From: Plutella xylostella
Taxonomy: Eukaryota; Arthropoda; Insecta; Lepidoptera; Plutellidae
Length of the DNA: 64,000 nucleotides
Assembly (NCBI RefSeq): GCF_932276165.1
Contig: NC_063984.1
Location: 8,377,501-8,441,500, forward strand
Reading direction: 5' to 3'
The position numbers were made by a program, and so were the translations under genes. The notes below the pieces were generated by a model. It saw only the letters and a list, made by a program, of their open reading frames with translations. It made no database searches and was not told where the DNA came from. Positions 1 to 11,161 of the stretch are shown in pieces (the first letter of the stretch is position 1; each line of letters opens with the position of its first letter).

Positions 1-249
1 ATGAGACGATTTAATGAGAAAGATGCGATGGTGATTACTTTATATTGTGTGCAAATGGCAAATCAGCAACTGTGTAGGTATAGGTAAAGCCAATAGTACG
101 GACTGGCGACCTAAGACATCCGCTAGTGGCTGGATTAGTGTTGTGCATCTCCTTGAAAAAGGTCAAGCAGTGGGCGACTACGGGCTAATGAGGATGATGA
201 TAATAAGTATAATACTCGTAACAGGTTAAGTAGGTAGGTAGGTACTAAC

Positions 250-996
250 CAACAATTCGGCAGATACCAACACACTGCTGTTTAAGGTGGTCATATCGAA
301 CATGTAGATGCCGGCCTCGCCGGGCACCGTGTATGTGAACTCCGTGTCTGGAATTATTTGCCAAAAATTAGAAGACCATACTTCTTACAGCGTTTCGGTG
401 ATAGACACTAGCTATAGACTATAGGTTTTGTCACCGTGGTGAAAGGATTAGCAAGCCAGATCATATATACCTTTTTCCACGAGGAAAGACAGCTGATACA
501 AGCAAAAACTTCCCTTATTCGAATGTAAATAAGGGTCCTGTCAGATGTCTTTCCCCGTGAAACAAGGTATAGGTAGTCTTACGCTGCTTATTGTACATAG
601 TACCTACTGTCCAAAACTGTTTAAACTACCTAGGTATTTTACCACTTGCAAATTTTTGTCTTCTAAAATTCATCCATCACTCAGGGTGCTTATTCATGGA
701 AAGTACCTATCGCAGTATAAGAACATACCTAATAGTTTACAGGTATCCAGCTATTCTACAACAGGTATGAGTTACACTACCAATGCAATAATCAATTAAC
801 GTGTACAAACTTACTACTTACCCACTTACAGATAAACTGTGAACTTACCAGATATCCATCTTCCATTGAACCCTCGCTGGCTGTACTGTCCGGTTACCAC
901 TTCCTCCAGGGTTATAGGCTCCAGGGGTTCCTGAGCCGCCGCCGCCGCCAGCACTACCAAAATATACCACCATGCCTTGTGGGGAAAGGAAGCCAT
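250..996 (-). CDS. Secreted dipeptidyl peptidase 4-like protein, N-terminal exons (partial)
   Basis: Two coding exons read on the minus strand: 996-849 (ATG at 996-994) and 347-250, joined by a clean GT-AG intron in phase 1. The product starts MASFPHKAWWYILVVLAAAA, a good signal peptide, so it is probably secreted or type II membrane anchored. It continues with EEVVTGQYSQRGFNGRWIS and then DTEFTYTVPGEAGIYMFDMT, which matches the start of the DPP4 (S9B) beta-propeller, where the x-FNGxWIS-D-x-EF pattern is typical. This family removes Xaa-Pro or Xaa-Ala dipeptides from peptide N-termini; the catalytic Ser-Asp-His lies at the C-terminus and is outside the window. The second exon ends in phase 0 at a GT donor (249-248), so the gene runs off the left edge. 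Family call is from motif memory only; another S9B member (DPP8/9/10-like) is less likely because of the signal peptide. Confidence 0.72.
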
Positions 997-2198
997 GAGT
1001 TATCCTTAACTTCAATACAGACTCGTATAGTCCTCTATACGGGACCTACTTGATATAATATCATTCAACTGTTTATGTTGATTGGCGAGATAACCTAAAT
1101 AATAGTAAAGACGTAGAGTGAAAACATAACTTTTACTCACCATTTTCTCCAATTTATTGTAACATAACTTACGACTGATCTAAGGAATCAATCAGTCGAA
1201 ATATCTATAAAATGGTTTATCTTTACAACGAAGTGGCTAATCCAAATAACTTTAGATAATAATTCTGATAACAGTTTACTAAACGTCACTATCATTTTAT
1301 GTTGATTATTCACTGCCACTGATATGAAATTATGTATAAGTAATAAGTATGTTATTCTGTACTAATGAGGACGTAAAATTAAACAACAGAAATTCTAAGG
1401 AAATGTTTATTGAACATCACATCGAATAGGACAAAATCTTGAAATACAATTGTCTCCTTTATTTATAGACACAAAATTATCATTTATCCTCACTACAAAT
1501 AATTTTTCTCGACTATATCCGGATATATTAAATCGTCAAAAAGGTATTCCATAATTTTTTAAAAATCATTCAACTGCAATTCTCTGGACGATGTCAGGGT
1601 TCTTCGATATTTCCTGTGATGTGTTTGCTTTAGAAACATCAGTTTCATAATTCAATCATAATTTCCATTTGGTTGATTCAGCTTCTCATATTCGGGCAGG
1701 ACATGTCGGGGTAGCGGGCCCCGCAGCAATGTCCGGGTATGTTTGTTACTCTGTCGCGTCGCCAAAGTTGTCGAAAAACACGAGCTTTACGACGTATGTC
1801 GTCATAGGCTTCGCGAGACGCAATGAGAGTCAGCATCGTGGCAGCGATTCGTGGATATCTGGAGATTCGAGAAATTCCCCGTCTGTCACGCGACCGCAAT
1901 CTCCGACGCCGAACAATATCATAGATTTCCTCCATGGCGAGGCGCCAATGCTTTTCTATAACATTTTTCATAAAATAAATTCATGCATTCTTCCATTACA
2001 TACATTCCATGTTTACTTCGGCGATACAGCGCCGTTTAATCTAAGCAAATGTGTGACTGTTACATAACAAATTATTTTAATATAAAAATTAAATGTTATG
2101 ATCAATTTATACGTCATAGTAATCCTAAGAACCTGAAAAGGAAGAGTCGTCAAAGCGACTAAAACGTTAAATGTCGAGTGGGTGAATTACTGCGTGTG
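997..2198. other. Intergenic region between the DPP4-like gene and Acinus
   Basis: This 1.2 kb holds the upstream region of the minus-strand peptidase gene and the downstream region of Acinus. A GC-richer island at about 1665-1975 is open on both strands for about 100 codons, but neither translation resembles a family I know, and no splice sites tie it to a neighbour. I see no RNA gene. It may be decayed mobile-element coding sequence. Confidence 0.5.
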
Positions 2199-2271
2199 TG
2201 GGATGTGTGAGTGTCAACTGTGTGTGGGTGTGTGTTAGTGTGTGTTGTGTGTGTGTGTGTGTGTGTGTGAG
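2199..2271. repeat. (GT/CA)n microsatellite just after the Acinus stop codon
   Basis: An imperfect then perfect GT run on the plus strand ends about 10 nt from the Acinus stop codon (2284-2282), so the Acinus mRNA would carry a CA-rich tract at the start of its 3' UTR. Confidence 0.85.
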
Positions 2272-2281
2272 ACGGACCGTG

Positions 2282-5200
2282 CTAGTGGCGGCGATGTCTG
2301 CGCAACTCGTGCAGGCGCCGCTCGTGCTCAGCCATGTGTTGCCGCCGCTGCTCCTCCTTTATTGCAATCTGAAATTTCAAATTATCACCATAAGCTCCTA
2401 TATTTTCCTACGTAAGCGTTTTTAAAATTTTACTGAACTTTTCTAATAATAAGTTTTACAATATAATAGTGATAACTATGATACAAATAAATGACAGAAG
2501 ATGTACGCAGTTGATAGATAAAGATGCAAACATCTCCGTTAGCGTGAATTAGGGAAACTTAAAACCCAGAAGTCACATGAAAAAGTGCCAACTGTATGAT
2601 AAGTTACCCAAATATTAACTAGGGTAATAAACAATACCTTCCGTTTTGTCGGTACCTAGAAGTGAAAAACTAATTCAAAACGTATGTAATACTTTTAACA
2701 GCAAGCTATCTAAAAAGTCATAAGTAATCATAAATCATACTTTGCTTATAACCATTAACAATCCTTTCGCTCGGCAAACTATGTGAAAGAGTAAAGATAC
2801 AGTGAAACATTACTTTTCTTTACCGTTTCGTCAGAGAGTGGGAGCCAGTAGATGCAGGGCGTGGTCTTGGTCTTCCTGAAGAGGTCATCCAGCAGCTTCG
2901 CAGGGGCTTCCTCCTCCTTCTTGAACTTCTTGGCTACAATTTTAAAAATGCAATTGAAATTAATATATTCATTTCACCGAGGGTCAGAAACTGAGAAGAA
3001 ATGAATATAGATAGAAACTCTACAACCTTCTTTTGTTGAGGCTATAGTTTTTAAAGTGTGAGTAAAGCAAGTATTAGAATATAAAATACAGAGAATGAAC
3101 TGTGAGGTTTTAGATCTGTAAACTAAGGGAATGCGGAAAGCTATAGATCGCATCCAGTGGCGTGCTTTGGTAGAGGCCTACGCCCAGCATAGGACTGCTA
3201 TAGGCTGACAATGATCATGATGAAACTATGGTAAAAATTTGCATCGGAAATCACGGCTGCGAAAGAAAATTCACACAGAAAAACATCTCATTTCACTATC
3301 GATTATACTAGACCAATTATCAGATGGAGTGACTTTTCGCACTTTTCGACCATCTTTGTTGACAATAACCCAGCACACACTCACCAGGCTCCGGGCTGTG
3401 TTCCTGCGTGCGGTGCCGCCGGCGCTCCGCCCCCGCGCCCCCGCGCTCGTCGCGCCCCGCCGTCTCCTCCTTCGCCTTGTCTCCCTTGCCCACGTCCCAC
3501 TCGCGCACCGCCGTCTTCCGCTCCCATGGCTTTTCCTGGAGCGAGAGAATGGCTATTAGGTGAATGGAGATTCAGAGGTGATGTAATAATATGTAGTATA
3601 ATAGTTTATAGTTTATACCTCAGTCCTCCTCAGCCTTTCTTTAGTTAAGCCACACAAAATTTGTTGAAATCCATGTCAACCATGAGTGGAGGAAGGAGTG
3701 TGAGAACCACTCACAAATAGGATGAGATAGCATGAGTCAGTTTACTTAAATCATATTGCTTCTTTATGTGAGCGTGTTATAACAATATGTGACATTTCCA
3801 TGTTACTTTCAATTTATTAGACTTACCAGTTCTCCGCGTTCCCTCTTCGCGTCTTGTTCGCGCAGCCAGTCCTCGACAGTGCCAGGGATTGAATTGGACT
3901 GTACATTCTCAGTGTCTTCATTTGCCTTGGCTTTGTCAAATGCCTCTTGTGACGAGAAGTCTACTTGAAGAGTCTTCGGATTCGACACCGGCCATGTGAC
4001 GCCGTGTAGAGCGTGCCGCGTTTCTACGGCTTGACTGTAACAATTCAATGATAAAATTAAATAAGTGCAGACATGCTACAAATAATAATATTCATAGTAA
4101 TGATAGCCAGATTGATCATGTAAGTACTTTGTGAGAGCGGTATTTTAGAAATTATTCAAGAACCAACCAACACAATTTTATTGTATTTAGGTGAGATGAG
4201 CTACAACATACTCAGGATAATATTCAGTAATCAAACAACTTACTCTTCATTTTCGTAGATTACAAAGCATCTTGATTTGATTCTGTCGATCCAAAAGCCA
4301 CCTTCAGCAATTCTTCCTGTCCTTTGGAGCAAATTCTTCAACTGCGGCAATGTAAATGGTCTAACCAAGTTTGTTATGTACAATATATGAGACTGCTTGT
4401 TCCTCGGTGGACTCGGTGGCCTGGTAATGATGTCAATGTCTTTCACAATCGATATTTTTCGGTTGGACTTTGGAAGGCTGTCTTTCGACTTGACATTCTC
4501 CTTGTCATCTTGCTCCCTTCTAGCTTCAACATTGTCTGTGTTATCAATGACAATTTTAGGGAGAACTGGTCTCTCAATCCTCTCGCTGATGTCAACACGC
4601 TTGTGTTGTTTCTTCTCTTTTTCTTCAATTACTGTTTCAAACTCTACAGGTTTGACATCCGGTATAATATCCTTGAGCACATCAGTAGATATTGTGATAG
4701 ACTTCTGCGAGGCTACTTTACTAGGACGAGATCCCCATCTACGCTTTCTATTTATCACAATAGGAGCTGCTTGCCCATTTGCAACAGGTTCTTCTTGTGT
4801 AGACTGAGCTGACTTGACTGACTCTGATCGTTCCACTTCCTTGCGCCTATATTTTTTCTGACTCTCATCATCCTTATCAGAGTCAGAAGATATCTTCCTC
4901 TGTGCTGGTTGGACTTTCTCTACAACATTATTATCATTAGTTGCTTCCTTATCCTTACTTTTAGAGCTTTCTAGTGACTGTTCACTTTTAGGCTCTGCTT
5001 CTCTACTTACCTGTTTATCAGCTGTCACCTTGTCTGTTGTTGGCTCCTTCTCTGGTTCTGTTGCTTCACTCTCGTTGTTCCTGGTAGCAGGTTCATCAAC
5101 AGCTTTAGTATCTTCTTGTTCTGGTTCTGATGCTGGTGATTTCTCAATTTCTATTTCAATAATCTGTACTGGACTATCATCATCTTTTTCACTATTCTCT

Positions 5201-6003
5201 TGGGCCTCAGATGGTGCATTGTCAGATTTTTTGGTATCACTCTGTTTTGGAGACTCTACAGTTGTATCGGCATCAGAGGGCTTCTCTTGCTCTGTACTGG
5301 CCTCAGCTTGTTGACTGGTCTTAGAGTCTTCCTCTGCAGTTTGTGGAGTGTCAGCACTCTCTTTAGTTTCCTCAGTTGTAGTTGACATGGGAATTTCATC
5401 TGACGCAGTTTGCTCAGCTGGCTGTGAGCTTTGACTTATTTCATTTTCCGGTTCATCAGATTTCTCAACATTTTTCAAATTTGACTGCTTTTTGTCTGGT
5501 TCATCACTCTGACTCTCTTGACTTTTCTCAAAACTGTCATCCTTTGATTCCCGAGTGGCTCTTCTGGATTTATGCTTCTTTTTCTTTTCCTCGGAGCCAT
5601 CAGCACTTGGAGTATCACTAGAGCTTGTCGCCCGAGAATGCTTCCTCTTACTGCGTGGGGACCGATCCACTCTTTCAGGTGTAGACGGCGGACGTTTCAA
5701 GCATATTTTTAGCTTTTGTATTTCTCCTACATCACTGGATCCCTGAGCTGCTTTAACTTGCCAGACCTGATCGTTAGATTCCTCTGGGCTAGGGTCCTTA
5801 ACGGGGGTCACTGGCGGCTTCACCTCTGCGACTACTGGCGGCTCCGGCGCCCGCACTGGACTCGCATCCTCAGCAGACTCATTTTCTGAAGATGTCGATG
5901 GTTTTTTACTGCGTCTGGTTCTACCACGTTTCGGCTTCTCCACTTTCTTTTCCGGTGAGGCTTTAACCTTTTTAGAGGCAGTACGCTCACTTTTACGACG
6001 CAT
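2282..6003 (-). CDS. Acn: Acinus (apoptotic chromatin condensation inducer), complete
   Basis: Five coding exons on the minus strand: 6003-4244, 4034-3827, 3535-3385, 2933-2824, 2368-2282. All have GT-AG borders and phases that join, giving about 771 residues. The first ATG is at 6003-6001; an acceptor lies 6 nt upstream, so there is a 5' UTR exon. Residues 1-530 are a low-complexity Ser/Glu/Lys-rich region with basic N-terminus. An RRM begins near 537 (SHILYITNLVRPFTLPQLKN) and runs across exon 2 (RHALHGVTWPVSNPKTLQVD). Exon 4 carries the RSB motif AKLLDDLFRKTKTTPCIYWL that binds RNPS1 and SAP18, and the tail is Arg/His-rich. Known role: scaffold of the nuclear ASAP complex associated with the exon junction complex, acting in splicing, with links to apoptosis and autophagy in insects. 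No N-terminal SAP domain was evident. Exon 3 is unusually GC-rich compared with its neighbours. Confidence 0.93.
3131..3225 (+). repeat. LINE 3'-end fragment in an Acinus intron
   Basis: Plus-strand reading gives DRIQWRALVEAYAQHRTAIG followed by a stop and an ATGATCATGATGA-type tail. This is the familiar C-terminus and tail of a lepidopteran reverse-transcriptase LINE. The copy is 5'-truncated and lies in the intron between Acinus exons 3 and 4. Confidence 0.7.
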
Positions 6004-6105
6004 CTTCACCTGAAATTAAATAATAACAGATGAGTGTGAAATGTTTCATCAATCAGTTTGAATACACTAACTACTGGTGGCACAAATCTTATGGATGAAA
6101 TTTAC

Positions 6106-6235
6106 CTGCAGATTATTTTCAGCTGCAATTTAAGATTCTTTCAGTATGAATTCAACTATTTGCACATGAAACAAACAAATCCAAATAGCGTGCTTCGTGC
6201 GAAAATCTAGAAAACCGACGCCATATTGACAAATT
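6106..6235 (-). promoter_or_regulatory. Probable Acinus 5' UTR exon and promoter
   Basis: A GT donor (CAG|GTAAAT read on the minus strand, 6105-6100) faces the acceptor at 6011-6010 before the first coding exon. The upstream stretch is a plausible non-coding first exon; the transcription start is placed near 6235 by inference only. Confidence 0.45.
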
Positions 6236-6353
6236 AGATTTGTTTTTAATTTTAGTCTATGGTTATTCCATAGACATTACACAGACTAACATGTTACTAT
6301 CCCTTGCACTGACTTATTTTAAAAGTCCAGTGGCATAGACATGGACGTATATA

Positions 6354-6466
6354 CAGTGTGTTGCAAAAAGGGTATACTAAGCCGAAACCTACATGTGCAG
6401 CATGGTATATCTAAGCCCGAAACTGAAATCATAATTTGAAAATTGTACCCTGTTTGCAACATTCTG
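6354..6466. mobile_element. Tc1/mariner-like MITE, about 113 bp
   Basis: Inverted ends CAGTGTGTTGCAAAAAGGGT and (reverse complement of the right end) CAGAATGTTGCAAACAGGGT, flanked by TA on both sides (6352-6353, 6467-6468). Non-coding. Its right TA is the first two bases of the target duplication of the next element. Confidence 0.75.
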
Positions 6467-7239
6467 TATTATATTAGGGTAAAAGTACTAGTAACTGGCA
6501 GTTTAAGCGACTAGCAACACAAAAAATATATTAAAAATAAAGTATTGGCCTGATTTAAGAAATGGTAGGCTTGAATTACTGGTAATAAGATGACGAACAA
6601 TTATAGGCATAAATGGTAAAGATATATGATTAATATTCGATTTTAATGAAGTTTATATCCACTACCCCCAAAAAACCTAGTAACTGGCAGTAAAAATTAG
6701 TAACTGTCACATGATGTTTCAGTAACTGGCACCTTTTAAAGATCATGCAATTAGGTCAATAAGTACTCTAAAATCAATAATATATTTGATATTAGGTAAT
6801 TTACAATTACCTGTGTAGGTTCTGTACCGGTAAGACTCAAAATCACCGTTGTAATGGTCGCCTTCTACGACAAAATGACAGTACAAGTATGCGACGAATC
6901 GTGGGTCCATATGAATGCAACAAATCGAGAAACCCTTGGATTTGGAAACGGAAATGGAGAAAACAAATGCTTGTGGACGTTGATGTATTCATTCAGCAGC
7001 TTGGGAGAAGTGACCTGGCTAAGTTGAAGACTGCTGACGGTAGTATAGTTGCCTCTAAGCTGAAATTTTTTGCGGAAATTGAAGGTTTCTACGGCTTTCA
7101 GCTTCACATGCTCTGGGTAAAGACATAATTAGTACAGCTCTTCTGAAAGCTATTACTATCCTCGAACAGCTTCAGAAGCTCTTTAACCAATTTTGTTTGT
7201 AAGTCATGTTTTCAAGCTGTTTTATAAGGTCATCACGAA

Positions 7240-7940
7240 CCGTGTTTCTATCAAGTTCTTCAAGGACTATAAGAAAGCCTTTGATTCCATTTAGACCTGG
7301 GCAGTTCTGGAATTCCCTCGTTGTAACATGCATAGCGGCCTTAATGCAGCAACAGTATATTATGTCTACCTTGGACAGTCTAATCGACTAGGCAGAAGGA
7401 ACTTCGAAAACGAAGCTGTAAGGTGCATAAAACAAAATATTACTGGATTGCACTGCATAGGGGAAGATTTGACAAATTTTCACATAAAAATGGCTGAAGG
7501 CAAAGGTCTTCAGTCAATGCGTCTTTCTGGTGATGACGTATGGATCATAGACGTGGACACTGACGGTTGGACTGGTCCACCGATTCAAAATCGATCAGCG
7601 GGCATTGGGAAGTTTCTTGGTTCTTTGAAGGACCATATCAGAAATAAGGTAATCCGTAAGAGAACTTGAGTACCCGATATAGCTCTTAAATTCTGTATGC
7701 TCAAGTGGCATTCGGCCGGCCATAGCTGCCGAAGACGCGATGACCAGTGGGGCAAACGCGCTCTAGAGTGGAGACCACGAACAGGCAAGGGTAGCGGCGG
7801 ATACCTTCGGGCCAGCTGGACCAACGACCTTATAAAGCTGACCGGTAGTGGCTGGATGAGGAAGGTCTAGAACAGAGTGCAGTGTCACTGCTGGTGAGAG
7901 GTCCAGCAGTGGACAATTACAGACTACTGTAGATAGCCTT
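7240..7940 (+). pseudogene. LINE reverse-transcriptase remnant inside the THAP element
   Basis: Pieces read like a lepidopteran non-LTR reverse transcriptase: DYKKAFDSI (about 7267), YLGQSNRLGRRNFENEA (7365-7415), then DHIRNKVIRKRT followed by a stop and LKWHSAGHS...LEWRPRTGKG (7630-7800). Between 7430 and 7610 the frame is open but no longer resembles the family, so the copy is internally deleted or rearranged. Confidence 0.65.
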
Positions 7941-8955
7941 GATTTTAGTCATTTTTCTGAAAAGAAACATGAAAGAAATGTTTACCGCACCAGTAAGTGC
8001 CAGTTATTGGTTCGTAAAAAAAATGTATGCAGATTAGTAACTGGCAGCCCCGTGCCAGTTATTGAAACAAAGCTGCCTAGACACTGGGGGTTTTTACAGT
8101 GCACTTTAAATCGTATTTTCTATCGATATAAGGTATAAAATAGCTTAAAATCACAAAACCCAAAATATTAGTAACTGGCAGGGGGGTGCCAGTTACTAAG
8201 AGAAGATATAAATTACATTTCAGTAACTAGCACCCTCAAATATAACTCAAAAGCAACTAAAATCACAGTGAATCGGGCTATTATGATATTGTTTAGACCT
8301 TCCCCTACTTCCTTGTTATTGTCACACTATCAAAAACTTATTTATTTTCGCGAAAACAGGCCATACACATTTTGGTGTCTCCTTAAAAAAAACTTAACGC
8401 ACGTGCATTTTTTTGGCGATCTTCGCCGCTTTGACTGCGATAATGGGAGGTTTTCAACCATAGACAACGTCCATAGACAAAACCCGACAATAGATGGCGC
8501 TAGTAAATCTTCATACTGAACAGGACTGCATATTTTTTTATAGCCGGCATGGATTCGAGTCCTTTCAGCCAATACAAAAATCCATGTTTATTCCACAGAA
8601 TAATACTATGATTAAATAGTTTGCCTACAAGTTGCCTATTAGGCAAATATTGCCAAATACAAATGATTTCGTAGCATAACTGGTATTTGTTGAGAACGTG
8701 CAAACTAATAATAATAAATTGCTGTTATATGTAGTTATACATAATATTAAGTCTGAACTAGTTGAGATCATCTGCATCCTCTGTCCATGTCCGAGGCGCG
8801 ACCGCTGTGTGTAAGTATCATAATTATTCTGAGGCACGTTGGAAGTAATGATTTCTCTATGGTAGAGCAGACATTAGTAGGTGGGTACTTAGTTTTCTCT
8901 ACCCACACCACAAAACTAAAGTTTTCCGACTCTCTGAATAGCATTTATAGTAGAT

Positions 8956-9790
8956 ATGTCGTCGTGTTGTATTGTAGCTTACTGTAGAGAAAGGGGGGTG
9001 CACAAAATTCCACAAAACGAAACAAGGGCAAAATGGATGGAAGCATTAAAAGAATTAAAGCCTGGATTAAACATAAAAAAGCATTCAAGAATATGCCCCG
9101 GCCACTTCAAACCATCAGACTACCTCTTAGGTAATACTACTTACTTATTCTTGCTCATTCAGTAGGTAGGTAATTAAAACAAACTTTTTAATAATTATTA
9201 TCTTTAACTAAACCTGAGGCATTTTATTTTATAGGTAAATCAAGGAAAATGCTAAAAAAAGAAGCTGTTCCAAGTGTATTTTTTTGGGATTATTCAATCA
9301 AAATGACTAAAGAAGACCCAACCCAAAAAAAAACCTATGGAAGAAGTAAGCACATATTATTTACTTACTTATAACTATCTTGTAACTTAACTTTGTATAT
9401 AGCTCCCATCAGACCATTCAGTTATATGCTAGACAATACACGCTCATTATGTTAAGTACTTAAGTATATATACTTACTTACAAAAATTATAATTTACACC
9501 TCCTCCAGTTGCATTTGTAGAAGAGCAACCATATAATAACATTTTTTCATGTTCCTCCAATGAAGACCCTTTACTCATGACCTTGATAATTCTTCAAATT
9601 ATGGTACGCCAGAACACATTTCCTTAGAAATTGATATTGCAGAAGAATTAGCAATACCATCATCAAAAGTCATCATAGCCAGAGTCGTCGAAATTATCAC
9701 AAAACACAGCACCGGAGACATTCGCGTAGCTACAAGAGAAACCATAGACTTAGTATATACTAGCGTAGTATATACTAAGTCTATGAGAGA
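8956..9790 (+). pseudogene. THAP-domain protein gene, spliced, frameshifted
   Basis: Exon 1 (8956-9130) encodes MSSCCIVAYCRERGVHKIPQ, with HxIPxxxxxRxxWMEAL spacing, RICPGHF and SDYLL: a C2CH THAP DNA-binding zinc finger. A GT-AG intron leads in frame to exon 2 (9235-9345; KSRKMLKKEAVPSVFFWD, the usual stretch after THAP). A third exon from 9509 starts AFVEEQPYNNIF. It then loses frame near 9575: the continued frame stops near 9625 while a neighbouring frame stays open to a TGA at about 9800 (HDLDNSSNYGTPEHISLEID). No catalytic transposase domain follows. THAP fingers are the DNA-binding modules of P-element transposases, so the position inside an inverted-repeat element fits. Confidence 0.75.
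9743..9785. repeat. Perfect 20-bp palindrome with 3-nt spacer
   Basis: Left arm CATAGACTTAGTATATACTA (9743-9762), spacer GCG, exact inverted right arm 9766-9785. The block is bracketed by direct AGAGAAACC repeats. It lies within the THAP gene remnant and adds length to the open frame. Confidence 0.95.
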
Positions 9791-10126
9791 AACCGAATGA
9801 CATAGGTAACATTTGTTTTGTAGTAGGTCTGTGACATTTGTCATCTCCGTTTCCTCAGAAGAATGTAGCTCACTACTAAAAACGACAGGCCGAATGCCAT
9901 CTATTGGTCGATTTTGGAACTACTGGAAAATCTCCCATTTCCAGCGCCGGAAAATACACACCTAGCGGCGTAAAATTAAACTATAATATCAATGAATAAT
10001 TGGAGATTGCTGTAAACATATCAAAGATGGTCTTACTATATCCAAAAGCTTAATATATTTAGTTTTATAGTCAAAGTGCCAGTTACTGACACATGCCAGT
10101 TATACCACGATTACCCTATATTATAT

Positions 10127-10330
10127 TGCTTCTCTATATAGCGACCGAGTGGGTGCCGGGCGACGGGCGCCGGCGGAGAGGCAGGCCGAGAAGGAGGTGG
10201 CGGGACGACCTCGTCAAATATTTGCCGGATTGGGAGGTAGCCGCATTGGATCGGGAGAAGTGGAAAATTAAAGGGGAGGTCTTTGCCCAGCAGTGGGAAA
10301 ACACTTAGACTAACTAAAAAAAAAAAAAAA
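10127..10330 (+). repeat. LINE 3'-end fragment with poly-A tail
   Basis: Reading GDGRRRRGRPRRRWRDDLVK then WEVAALDREKWKIKGEVFAQ and a stop, followed by a run of A at 10317-10330: the C-terminus and A-tail of a non-LTR reverse transcriptase of the GRPxxRWxDDL type. It begins at or close to the right target duplication of the 3.6-kb element. Confidence 0.75.
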
Positions 10331-10721
10331 ATATTATTATGAAGTGTTTACATGCTGTGCTGGGCAACTTTTGCCTTGCCTTTTGAAACATGATGCTGCT
10401 GGTGCGATACCATGGTGGAAACGGTTAGTTAACCTAAGGCATTATAGCCTTGGGTTAACGCGTAATCACGCCTCTATGAAAGCTACATTTGGGTGGCCAT
10501 GTGAACGTCATGATCATGACCATAATGCCATATTTCAGTATTAAGAGAGGTGGCGCAACTATTAATTCCTACTCTTTCCTTCTACTACTACCAAAATGGC
10601 ATCCTAATAACATATAAAACAATAATCGGAGCAGTTATCTTGTCTTATGTTGGGTATTATTATGCCATTATCATTTTTAATAACAAAAAATATACCTACC
10701 TACCTACATAAATACTCATTT

Positions 10722-10807
10722 AAAAAAAGCTCCATATAGTTTAACTCGAATCTTCATGATGCGTCAAACTATATAGGATTCGAGTTAAACTATATGGAGC
10801 TTTTTTT
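10722..10807. repeat. 31-bp perfect inverted repeat (hairpin)
   Basis: Arms 10722-10752 and 10777-10807 are exact reverse complements (core GCTCCATATAGTTTAACTCG), with a 24-nt spacer. It could be a tiny foldback element or a template-switch product; no target duplication is obvious. Confidence 0.95.
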
Positions 10808-11161
10808 TCAGGCCACCACCGGCATGCGGCATTGCGCTCGTAAAATGCTTGCAGATTGCAGTGGACTCCTGCTAATTTATAAACCACTGTCTAATTTACT
10901 GTCCCATGACTGATGACACTTCGTCATTGTAGTTACCAATAACGGATGGGGGAATAAAAAAAAATACTGTCAAAAGTAAAAGCCGATTTTGATGATGGAT
11001 TTTTTAGATGTTCTACAAAAATGTGTTTAAATAAATAGAAGCTGTTTTACATAATGAGGTGAGCATAATTACTCGTTGTTTGACCAAAGATGACTCTGAA
11101 TGTTACGGGTATTTGCTTTCCAATGCCTAATAACATCTCACACAATTTGCTTTTGTTTCAG

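Larger units (their letters stand above)
6475..10118 (+). mobile_element. 3.6-kb DNA transposon with THAP gene remnant and 8-bp target duplication
   Basis: The ends are inverted: TAGGGTAAAAGTACTAGTAA at the left, and the reverse complement of the right end begins TAGGGTAATCGTGGTATAAC. A perfect 8-bp duplication TATTATAT sits on each side (6467-6474 and 10119-10126). The motif AGTAACTGGCA or its complement recurs about a dozen times, at 6490-6740, 7990-8240 and 10075-10105. A THAP-domain gene remnant (8956 on) and a LINE fragment (about 7240-7940) lie inside. An 8-bp duplication plus THAP suggests a P-type element; the TAGGG terminus would also fit hAT. No complete transposase is present, so this copy is non-autonomous. 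Confidence 0.8.

Noticed and set aside
1669..2067. Overlapping open frames on both strands near 1.7-2.0 kb
   Set aside because: No recognised motif, no splice context, and both strands open equally, as expected in a GC-richer patch.
4324..5746. Several plus-strand frames of 60-160 codons opposite Acinus
   Set aside because: They are antisense shadows of the low-complexity Ser/Glu/Lys-rich Acinus exon.
6475..10118. Working P-element transposase gene
   Set aside because: Only the THAP finger and a short following region are present, and the frame is lost in the third exon.
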